From assembly GCA_030280995.1 (NCBI GenBank), contig JASXTE010000001.1:472501-536500 (forward strand): DNA of 64,000 nt. Direction: 5' to 3'. The stretch's first letter is position 1; each line of letters opens with the position of its first letter. The notes beneath the pieces were generated by a model. That model was not told the origin of the DNA. It was given only the letters and a program-made list of their open reading frames with translations, and ran no database searches. The DNA is from Hemileia vastatrix (taxonomy: Eukaryota; Basidiomycota; Pucciniomycetes; Pucciniales; Zaghouaniaceae). The position numbers and the translations under genes are program-made. Positions 55,397 to 64,000 of this stretch are shown here, piece after piece.

Positions 55397-56580
55397 ATGG
55401 CACCTGTCCAGCGCACTCCTCCTATGGGCGCAACTACTAGAGCTCGCGCTAGAGGCAGGCCGACAGCCACAAGGACTGTTTCCCGCACTCACTCTTTGGA
55501 ACCACTCGACCTTAGGGAACGGCAACATTCAGTTCAATCTGTAGAAGACATCCCACAGGATTTTGAGGATTCTAGTGACGAAGAAGAAGGAGAGGATAAA
55601 ATGCACGAGGCACCATCCGCCCCTGCCAATCACCCTTCTGGCCAATCCTCAGAACCTGGACCATCTAACTCTCTGGAAGATTTCATGAGACTTTTCATGA
55701 AAAACCTTTCAAACCCAACGTCTTCAGAGGGATCTAAGTTCAAAACTCCTTCTATGAAATCTCCTGACAAATTCGACGGAGATCACCCCGACAGATTGCG
55801 ACCCTTCTTGCAAACCTGCAAGCTACTGTTCCATAATGACCCTCGAACCTTTAACAGCGACCGATAAAAGGTTGTCTACGCTTCTTCATTCCTAGCCGGG
55901 AAAGCAGCAAGATGGTTTGAACCTTATCTACTCATGCTTTCTTCAACAGAAACCCACTTATCAATAATTGGGAAAAGTTCGAAGACCAACTTTTTACGTT
56001 GTTTGGGGACCCTAATGAAACGGACAGCGCGGAAATTGAACTTGATTTTCTTCACATGAGTGATAATGGTAAAGCTTCTGAATATATCTCGAACTTCAGA
56101 GCACTTCAAACTCAAGTAGGTTGGAATGATGCTGCCCTTAAGTATCATTTCAAGAAAGGACTTCCTTTGAGGATTCTAGATCAATTAAATCTTCACGGTC
56201 AGAAGATGACTACTTTAACAGATTTAATGGATCGAAACCTCAAACTTGACGGCGTTTATCAAGGACGACTTCAACATCGTCGATATGCCAACAAATCTCA
56301 AGGCCTAAATTTTAAATCGGGACCTTCTTCACACCCACGACCAAATCAATCCTCCTCGACTCAATCCAAACCCAATAAGGGAAAGGATAAACCTCGACCA
56401 AAAGGCTCGACCCCAGGCAATATCAGCAAAGTACTGGATCCTAAAGGGGAACTTAAAGAAGCTGAGAGGAAGAGACGAGCAGATAATGGGTTATGTATGT
56501 ATTGTGGGGGTAAGCATAAGTTGGAAGACTGTGTAAAGTTGAAGGAAAGAGAAGGTACTAGTTCGAAGTCAAAAAACTAG
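55397..56580 (+). pseudogene. G3 gag, broken
   Basis: ATG at 55397 (MAPVQRTPPMGATTRARARG). An acidic region (SDEEEGED) precedes a retrotransposon Gag domain (KFDGDHPDRLRPFLQTCKLLF ... FLAGKAARWFEPYL ... LFGDPNETDSAEIEL). The C-terminus has a zinc knuckle CMYCGGKHKLEDCVKL. A TAA at 55865-55867 falls at a likely former CAA, and one shift follows near 55935. The rest of the frame is open to 56580. Confidence 0.85.
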
Positions 56581-56589
56581 TAGATAGCT

Positions 56590-59500
56590 TACTTGTGTGC
56601 AAAGCAAACTATCTTATCTCTCCCAGTGCACAGAACCTCCATGTCTTAAGGACTGGAGTTGCCTTAAACCGCTTGAGATTCATTCTTTTTAAGGAGGATA
56701 TCCCCTTCAGTTGTCTTATAGACTCTGGAGCTTCAATTTCTTTTGTTAGTTTATCTTTTGCCGAGAAGCTTCAACTAACATTTACAGATATCGATTGAAC
56801 TCCAATCTATTTGGTCGAATCAGTGGAACCCAAATATTGGGTAAGTAAGAAAGTTTTATGGGTTTTCAACTTTCCGAACTTTCCCCCCTTCGAGTGGGAA
56901 TTATCAGTCTTGGACGCCCCAAGGATGGACGATACCATTCTTGGCCATGACTTTTTAACGCATTGGAATCCCGAAATTGATTGGACTAAGGGATTGATCA
57001 CCCCACGATCTAAGTATATTTCTGATTCTTCAATACAGGTCAATAGGGAGTTAAACAACCCGCCTGACAACGTCCTGCTAGAGGACAAGTCTCTGCCAGA
57101 TGACTTGCAAGCATCTGATCCTTCTCTAAATGAGCAATTGGCTAACCCTTCTAGCTCGATGACTTCACTCGAAGAGGATTTAAATTGCCTCGAAGCAATC
57201 GAATTCTGCTCTCTCAATACAGGTATCCCCTTGACAGATTCTCTCATAGATGAAGAGGACAACCAAATCAACGTTGAAGCCATTAAATCAACTCTACCGG
57301 AAATCTACCACAATTTCCTCGATGTTTTCTCAATCCGCAAGGCCGATAAGTTACCACCTCATCGACCCTACAACCATCAAATAGAGTTAATAGGCCCAGT
57401 AACTCCGGCAGGTCCTGTCTATTCTTTATCGAAGGACAAATCTCAAGTTCTTTGAGACTACATTGAAGAGAATGTAGCCAAAGGTTTCATCAGAGCCAGT
57501 AAATCTCCAACCGGCTCCCCTGTCCTCTTTGTAAAAAAGAAGAACGGTAGTCTTAGGTTGTGTGTTGACTATAGAAAGCTCAACACAGTCACGAAGAAGA
57601 ATGCATATCCCGTTCCTCCTATGTCATTACTTCTTACCCTTTTCAATGGTGCTAATTTCTTTTCTAAAATTGATCTTAGAGGTGCTTACAATCTGATTCG
57701 CATTGCGGAAGGTCATGAACCACTGACTGCAATGCGCACTAGATTTGGTAGTTTTGAATATTTAGTTATGCCTTTTGGATTATGTAACGCACCTTCAACT
57801 TTTCAAACTTTTGTTAATGATATCTTTCAAGATGTTGTTGAACAATTTGTAGTCGTCTAGTTAGATGATATTTTAATATTCTCGAAAACACTAGATGAAC
57901 ATATTCATCATGTTCGACAGGTCCTAAATCGTCTTCGAGATCATGGTCTCTACGCCAAGCATAATAAATGCGAATTCCACCTCAAATCAATTGATTTTTT
58001 GGGTTTTACGTTATCCACTGATGGTTTAGTCATGGATAACAACAAAGTCCAAAAAATCCTGGAACGGCCTGAGCCCAAAAACATTAAATCGCTCCAAGGA
58101 TTTTTGGGTTTTGCAAACTTCTATAGGAGATTTATTAAAGATTACTCTAAAACTATTTCCAATCTTACTTCTCTTCTTAGAAAAGACATCCCTTTTGTTT
58201 TTACTTCCACAGCACGAAAGGAATTCAAAGCACTAAAAACGGCTTTCACCATAGCCCCAATCCTTCGAAATTTTGATCCTTCTGCCTCGACAATAGTTGA
58301 GACAGATGCAAGCGATTATGCTATTGCAGGGGTCATCTCCCAATTAAATCCTGAAACAAATTTGTTTCATCCTGTTGCTTTTGAGTCACGCAAACTCATA
58401 GCCGCAGAATTAAATTATGAAATTCACGACAAAGGGCTTTTAGCTATTATCCATTGTCTTAAAAAATGGCTTTCTTTTCTTCTCAGCCTAGATAGTCCTT
58501 TTCAAATCTTAACAGATCATAATGCTTTGAAATACTTCATGTCTTCTAAAGTGTTAACCAGGCGTCAAGCCAGGTGGGCTGAATTTTTGTCTGAATTTTC
58601 TTTCTCTATTTTCTATCGCCCAGGAAAAAACTGCATTGTCCCAGATATCTTGTCACGTCGGGACGACGTTTACCCACAGCGGGGGGACGCATTTGCTGAC
58701 AAGAACCCAGCAAAGGTGCAATCAATTTTCAATGAATCAATGTTAACCACTCATCAACTTAATTCAATGACAATTCAAACTTTTCGAAATCCACTATCCA
58801 ACATCCTCGAAGCTCAGTCAAAGACAATTATTGTTTAGGGTTAAAAGACAAAATACTCTCAAAGCAAGGGGCCAAAAGATTTAGTATTGAATCAGGTCTA
58901 TTAGTCTTCAAAGGTAGAGTAGTCATACCCGACAACAATGAGATAAAATTATGGATTTTCAACAGTCGACATGATTCTCCATTAGCTGGTCATTTTGGGG
59001 TTGATAAAACCTACCAGTTAATAACGAGGGATTTCTTCTGGCCAGGAATGAACAGGGAAATCAAGGCCTATATAAAAGCTTGTTACAAATGTAATAGGAA
59101 TAAGGCTCCCCGTCACCGGAAGCATGGGTTGCTTCAACCACTTCCTATTCCCTCTAAACCTTGGGAATCTTTATCGATGGATTTCATTTCTCAACTTCCT
59201 ATGTCTAATGATTTTGATGCTATATTAGTAATAGTAGATAGATTTTCAAAAATGTCTATTTTCATTAAAACCACTACTACTGCTACAGCAGAAGATTTGT
59301 CAAAATTGTTTCTAGAATATGTATTTTCTAAACACGGCTTGCCAAATGATATTATTTCAGATAGAGGCTCATTGTTTGTATCCACATTCTGGACCCAACT
59401 GTGTCGACAACTCAATATCACGAGGAATCTCTCCACAGCCTATCACCCTGAAACTGATGGTCAAACAGAAAGAGTTAACCAAATCCTCAAACAATATCTT

Positions 59501-60226
59501 TGAATTTATGTCAGTTACCAACAAGACGATTGGACCACATGGTTACCATTGGCCGAATTTGCTTATAATAACTCGACTCATTCTTTGACACAACAATCTC
59601 CCTTTGAAACCATTTATGGACGACATCCTCGATTCAACTCAATCCATGTAGGAACTAATCATCCTGCGGAACATTATCTTCAAACTATATCACGACTCCA
59701 AGAAGAACTTAAAACAAATTTGGAATCAGCGATTCAAAGATACAAGGAACAGGCCGACAAACATCAACAATCTGCTCCTTCCTTTAAACCAGGCGACAAA
59801 GTATGGCTCGACGCACGAAACATTTGAACAACAAGACCATCAAAGAAACTGGCTGAAAAGCACTTGGGACCATTCGAAATTGACTCTGAAGTCTCTAAAA
59901 CTGCATTTCGACTCAAGTTACCTCCTAAATGGCAGGCAATTCACCCTGTTTTCCATGTATCTCTCCTGGAACTGGCTCAAGAAATATACCCGGGCAAGAA
60001 CCAACCCCCTCCGGAACCGGTCGAAGTGGAAGATCATCTAGAGTGGGAAGTAAGCTGTATCCTTGATTCAAAAATACGCAAGGGGAAACTTCAATACCTC
60101 GTGGAATGGGAAGGCTTCCTCAATGACTCAGACAAAACATCCTGGGAACCAGCCATCAATGTTTCTAACGCCCCTGAACTCCTAAAATCTTTTCATCTTA
60201 AATACCCTTTAAAACCAAAACCTTAA
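56590..60226 (+). pseudogene. G3 pol (protease-RT-RNase H-integrase-chromodomain), broken
   Basis: Protease SCLIDSGASISFVS near 56710. [22 protein letters not shown] near 57545, [15 protein letters not shown] near 57660, [14 protein letters not shown] near 57770, and LDDILIFS at 57861 with a stop in place of the preceding residue. RNase H: ETDASDYAIAGVISQ near 58300, LTDHNALKYF near 58510. Integrase: zinc finger with CYKCNRNK near 59085, core with MDFISQLP, ISDRGSLF and ETDGQTERVN. The C-terminus is a chromodomain: WEVSCILDSKIRKGKLQYLV and WEGFLNDSDKTSWEP (60045-60180). Stops at 56796, 57453, 59501 and 59825 are TGA, where CGA (Arg) is likely original; a shift lies at 58838. Confidence 0.92.
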
Positions 60227-60835
60227 AATTTCTCTTATTTTAAATTTTCTTTTTCTTTTTTTTCTTTCTTTCTTTTTCTCATAAAAAAATCTAAAACACC
60301 TCTTAAATTTCTTAGCCTTGTTTCTTTTCTTTTTTCTCTCTTCTTTTTTCTTTCTTCTCCTTCTATAAAATTTTCTCAAAAACCAACTAAAAGTAAAATC
60401 AAAATTAAAATTAAATAAAATAAAATAAAATAAATAGAATAAACATAAATAATAAAATAAAAAAAAATAATAAAATAAAATAAAATAAATAGAATAAACA
60501 TAAAATAAACTAAAAAAACTCTTAAATCTCTCTAAATATTTTCTTTCTTTTCTTTTTCAATTCTCTAAATACATTCTTTTCTTAAAATTAAAATTCTCTT
60601 TAAAAATTTCTTTTCTAAAAATTTATTCTCTCTTTAAAAACTTTCTTCCCTTTGAATCATCAAATCTTGTACGACACGACCATTTCCTCGAACTTAACTT
60701 CAACCTCTAAATCTCCCTATAATAATTCTTCGAAACAAATGATTCTTCTTTTCAAATTCTCTTAAATTCTAAATTCTGTTTTTTTTCTTTTCTTTCTTCT
60801 TCCTCTCTTTTCAACTAAAATTTCTTTTTTTTTTA

Positions 60836-60867
<32 letters not shown>

Positions 60868-61183
60868 ATTTTTCTTTCATTAAATCCTCAATTTAACAAA
60901 CTCATCTCAATCACAAAACCGTTTCTTTTTCTCTCTCTTTTCTTACATAAAATTTTCCTTTTAAAAACATTAAAACTTCCTTCAATTAAACAACCTTTTT
61001 CTTTCTTTAAAATTCTTCTTTCAAAATTCTAAAAATTTTCTATTTTAAACTTCTTCTTTCCTTTTCTCTCTCTCCCAAATCTTATAAAATTAATAATATT
61101 CACCTACAATAAAAAAATAAAATAAAATAAAATAAAACTAAAATACAAATTTTTTTTCTACTTCTTTACATCTCTTTTTCATT
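60227..61183. other. Low-complexity AT/pyrimidine-rich spacer in G3
   Basis: Long T/C runs with AAAATAAAAT repeats (60410-60510) and an A/T homopolymer block (60815-60870). No gene. It separates pol from the convergent antisense gene E, so it probably holds the 3' ends of both transcripts. Confidence 0.6.
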
Positions 61184-62133
61184 TCAAATCTTTTCTTTTA
61201 ATTTCTCTCGAACCAATCTTTTCATTTTCTCCAAAACTACCCTTATCTCCTTCCTGCATTTCTCAAATACCTCCTCCTCTCCTACCGGAACCACCTCTCC
61301 AATCTCCAAGAGCTCCTCTGCCACGTCGAAGGAAGCAGCGTTGATAATTGTTTCGACTTCCCCACATAACTCTTCCGCGAACCTTACTCGTCGACCTTGA
61401 CGAGGTTTCTTCGACCACACCTGGTCCAGGGTGTCTTCAGGTTCTTCAGCTACTTCCGTGGCCGGAGGGTTTGCCTCAGTTCGTATAACCGGCGCAGGCT
61501 CCCCAATCGGCTCTTTGAGGGTATTTGATGTCTAAACATAACTCATCAGTAACTTCATCCTTAAAAATAACAATTAAAACTTACCTCGAAGATGGGGTCA
61601 GGCTCTAAAAATAACCTTGGCGCCACTTCAACCTCTGCCTCTCTATCCTCCTCGTCGTCTTCAATGACCACCCATTGTTTCTTGGGTGCCCGTCCTGGAA
61701 CCGGGACTTCATCTTCATCTTCCTCCACCAACTCGTCGACCTCTTCCTTGACACCTCGCTTCGAACTTGTGGCCTGGGTTACCCAGGTTGAGATCTCGTT
61801 ATTTAATTCCTTATCATTTTCCCCCACCAATTTTTCATCTTCAATCGAGACATCCCAAATGTCTTGGACCACCTCTTTGGTTTTAGGAATTACCCAAAAC
61901 TTAGTCTTGGTAAATCACTTTTCGATTTCTGCGTTCTTCGTCAACGCATTGCACGCCACTCGTCACCAATGGTAAAACTCGCATTTCTGGCGAGGGCCTC
62001 GAGTCGCCGTACTTTCGACACAGAAATACTCCATGCTTTCACAAGCCCTTCAAGTTTGTGAAAACTGTCGCGTGATTATTCCCCCATCCGCTTTAGGGTG
62101 TGGAGGCCTAGGTGTGGGAGTGGGGCAGTTCAT
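61184..62133 (-). pseudogene. Antisense gene E of G3: Cys-cluster protein, two exons
   Basis: Exons 62133-61585 (549 nt) and 61531-61184 (348 nt), intron 53 nt with GTAAGT donor and TTTAG acceptor; the frame is kept. Exon 1 has *RACESMEYFC, which becomes C-x2-C-x6-C if the TGA replaced a Cys codon, then KCEFYHW*RVAC, a second half-site with Cys changed to Tyr. Three TGA stops lie in the first 70 codons. The rest is acidic (KEEVDELVEEDEDEVPVPG) and exon 2 ends in a charged helix (EKCRKEIRVVLEKMKRLVRE). It is convergent with pol and ends before the 3' LTR. It has the same position and splice style as genes A-D although G3 belongs to another Ty3 lineage. Confidence 0.62.
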
Positions 62134-62244
62134 TATAAAAAAGAGAAATTAATAAGTGAGGAAAAAATTATTAGAAGAAGGGAAACTAGTGTGGGAAAGA
62201 TGGCTCAAGCTCAACCGAGTTCGCAATTCTTATACCCGGGCATC

Positions 62245-63015
62245 TGTCACGCGCCACGTGACACTCGAGGCGAAAGCAGCTCATTAAATCAATAATATCG
62301 AGTCCTAAATCTATACTCAAAGCGCAGAAAGCAATTCTCCATAGCAACTGCAATTTTCCTTTGTGTACTTACTATTTAACTACGCTAGCCTAAACTCTAA
62401 ATCTAAATTAGTCAATCTCCCAATAGGGTGCCTTAGTCCTTTTCAATAAGCGACGCACAGCGCTAGGTTCAACGAAATAGTACAGTAGTAGTTTTCATTA
62501 AAGTTTTGTTAATTAATTAAAAAGGGGTAAATTGAGCATGGACGGATATTTAGTGAAGAGGGTCTAAGTGTATGTTAGTAATGGTCAATGGAATGGGAAT
62601 GGTGCAATGGAAGGGAGGTCAATGCGAGGAGGAACAAAGGATATAAAAGGGGTTGGGTATTTGGTTCGATATTCCTTAGAATTAAATTATAAAATCGTAT
62701 TTACATTAATAGTGGTAAATCTTTAAAGTTAAAATCATTGTTATTGTATCTTTCTTTTATTTTCTCAATATTCATTTCTAAATCCTAAATCTTTGATTAT
62801 TGAGTTTCCAACCCTTCGTGAGATTTAAGAATTACTATTACCTTTGAAACTAGTCTATAATTCTTCTTGAATGAACCTCGAACCTGTAGCTCTTACTTCG
62901 AGTGACCTTCAAATCATTTTCTCGAATCATTCCTCTGTGCTTCGAAGAAGTCTCTAAATCCCTCATCTCACTTTCAGGAACATCCTCAACCTTGTGCGTA
63001 GGTCCTCCGGTGACA
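62245..63015 (+). repeat. 3' LTR of G3
   Basis: 771 bp, TGTCACGCG...TGACA. It differs from the 5' LTR by a 19-bp insertion near 62590 and a handful of substitutions. Confidence 0.95.
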
Positions 63016-63424
63016 ATATTAGAGGTATTTCTGAGTCTTTTGACATTTGTGCGTCTGTGTGTGTATTTAATATAGTATAAGGGAAAGAATGCAACATAGA
63101 GAGAATATATAGATTCAGTAGGATTGACTATTATTAGAGTTCTTTTATTGCTATAATAAGGCATATTCAAAGAGAGCGCTTCATGGGGGAGTAGCTGTGG
63201 TTATTAGTGCTTGTTAAGAATAGAAATATCCAGATAGTAATACTTGTTTTTCCTGATATTTAAAACTTGTCTCTCAACTTATAAACTTTCTAATCAAATA
63301 TTAGTATTACACATTATTGCACTGTCTTTAAAAATAAGAGTGGCAGGTGCTTCTTTTTAGAAATTGAAAAGAACCAACCCATCTCAAATTGTGTCTACTG
63401 CTTAGTACTTTAGAACTCTCTACA
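63016..63424 (+). repeat. 3' LTR of G2, right part
   Basis: Continues the LTR after G3 (ATATTAGAGGTATTTCTGAG matches 43445 onward) and ends CTCTCTACA at 63424, followed by the CCAG duplication in the LINE. Confidence 0.93.
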
Positions 63425-63428
63425 CCAG

Positions 63429-64000
63429 AGGCCATTGCTAACTTTCTTCTTCCCCTCTTCCAGGCGTGACTGGAGTTAGGCCACTATCCTTCTATTTGGA
63501 AAGTGGCCAAAACTATTATCATCCCAAAACCAGGCCTCCCAGACTATTCAATTCCCTCTGTGTATCATCCCATAGAACTGCTCAATACCATGGGGAAGCT
63601 TTTAGATCTATTGCTAAGTAAAAGTTTGTCTTTCCTCTTAGAGTCTGTTAATATGCTCTCTGAAACCCATTATGGTGGGAGTCCATTGAGAAATACCTCA
63701 GACGCTCTGCTGCACTTTACCACCTGGACCAAAAATCAATGGAGAAAGGGGAAGGTTGTTGGAATTCTCTCACTAGATTTCAAAGGCGCCTTTCCTTCTG
63801 TTAACCTTTCTCGATGATCCTCCATATTAAAATCTCTCCCTCTCCCCAGAGACTTGATCTCCCTGATTACCTCTTCCTTGCATGAAAGGAAGACTAGTAT
63901 TGCCTTTTTTACCTATGAATCTCCTCTCTGTTCTTTCCCCAAGGGACTTCCGCAAGGATCTCCTCTCTCTCCAATACTATATGTGCTATGTAACGCTAAT
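63429..64000 (+). pseudogene. LINE ORF2 right part: reverse transcriptase
   Basis: It continues the LINE reading frame after the inserted Ty3 DNA. A TGA at 63469-63471 interrupts, followed by KTIIIPKPG, HYGGSPLRNTSDALLH, motif A SLDFKGAFPSVNLS, another stop near 63817, and motif B FPKGLPQGSPLSPILY. The catalytic Asp of motif A is present. The YxDD box and downstream domains are outside the window. Confidence 0.9.

Larger units (their letters stand above)
54574..63015 (+). mobile_element. Chromodomain Ty3/gypsy element G3 (Tf1/sushi type), 8442 bp
   Basis: LTRs 54574-55325 (752 bp) and 62245-63015 (771 bp). Near-perfect 5-bp duplication (ATATC left, ATATT right) inside the G2 LTR. It carries gag, protease, RT, RNase H, integrase and a C-terminal chromodomain on the plus strand, and antisense gene E before the 3' LTR. 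The LTRs differ by a 19-bp indel and about a dozen substitutions, mostly at CpG. Confidence 0.95.
42561..63424 (+). mobile_element. Ty3/gypsy element G2, with G3 inserted in its 3' LTR
   Basis: 5' LTR 42561-43856; 3' LTR 53702-54573 plus 63016-63424. TGTGGTACGC...CTCTCTACA ends, CCAG 4-bp duplication in the LINE. Interior: gag, protease, pol (many stops), then antisense genes C and D, then the purine tract AGTAGAGGGAGGATG before the 3' LTR. It shares family-level layout with G1. Confidence 0.93.
39384..64000 (+). mobile_element. Tad/R1-like LINE split by nested Ty3 elements
   Basis: The left part, 39384-42560, carries ORF1 and the endonuclease and start of reverse transcriptase of ORF2. The right part, 63429-64000 and beyond, carries RT motifs A and B. 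The junction has a 4-bp duplication CCAG (42557-42560 and 63425-63428) on either side of Ty3 element G2, and the reading frame continues across it. The LINE runs past the window edge, so its 3' end is not seen. Confidence 0.92.

Overview
This window looks like nuclear DNA of a repeat-rich basidiomycete fungus. One clearly cellular gene is present: an eight-exon protein kinase of the Ran1/Vhs1 type with short GT-AG introns of 59-89 nt. Everything around it is transposable-element DNA: Ty3 elements (one with a chromodomain), two Ty1/copia elements and a Tad/R1-like LINE. A rust or related lineage is possible, but that is inference; no marker gene here fixes the species.

Layout. 1-420: AT-rich DNA. 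421-9450: Ty3 element G1, 5'-truncated, with a broken pol, two antisense Cys-cluster genes, a solo LTR of a different Ty3 family inserted beside one of them, and a putative own 3' LTR. 9451-15317: a cluster of small repeats, including a foldback, TIR elements, a 161-bp TA-flanked MITE, and a long-TIR MITE (8-bp target duplication) that itself carries a 1.1-kb TRIM-like element (5-bp duplication). 15318-20449: copia element 1, minus strand, identical LTRs. 20450-24586: foldbacks and direct repeats. 24587-29316: the kinase, minus strand. 30192-35356: copia element 2, minus strand, intact 1482-aa polyprotein, identical LTRs. 35357-39383: intergenic DNA with a tRNA-like SINE pair and MITEs. 39384-64000: a LINE split by Ty3 element G2 (42561-63424), whose 3' LTR is split by the chromodomain Ty3 element G3 (54574-63015).

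Most striking is a recurrent arrangement in all three Ty3 elements. Between pol and the 3' LTR lie genes on the opposite strand. They are interrupted by short GTAAGT...AG introns and encode proteins with two C-x2-C-x6-C half-sites, resembling a fungal Zn2Cys6 cluster with its basic half second. Five such genes are visible: A and B in G1, C and D in G2, E in G3. All carry damage, but splicing keeps the frame in C (after one shift), D and E.

The priming signals are readable. Both copia elements and the TRIM-like element share GGTTATGGGC next to the 5' LTR, the half-tRNA-iMet priming signature of Drosophila copia. G3 has a 14-nt complement between its PBS and a segment about 30 nt after a TATA box in its own LTR, as expected for Tf1/sushi-type self-priming. 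G3 is decayed mainly by CpG transitions. G1 and G2 instead show many G-to-T changes (Glu codons to TAA/TAG, Cys to Phe, a catalytic Asp to Tyr). The copia elements look young.
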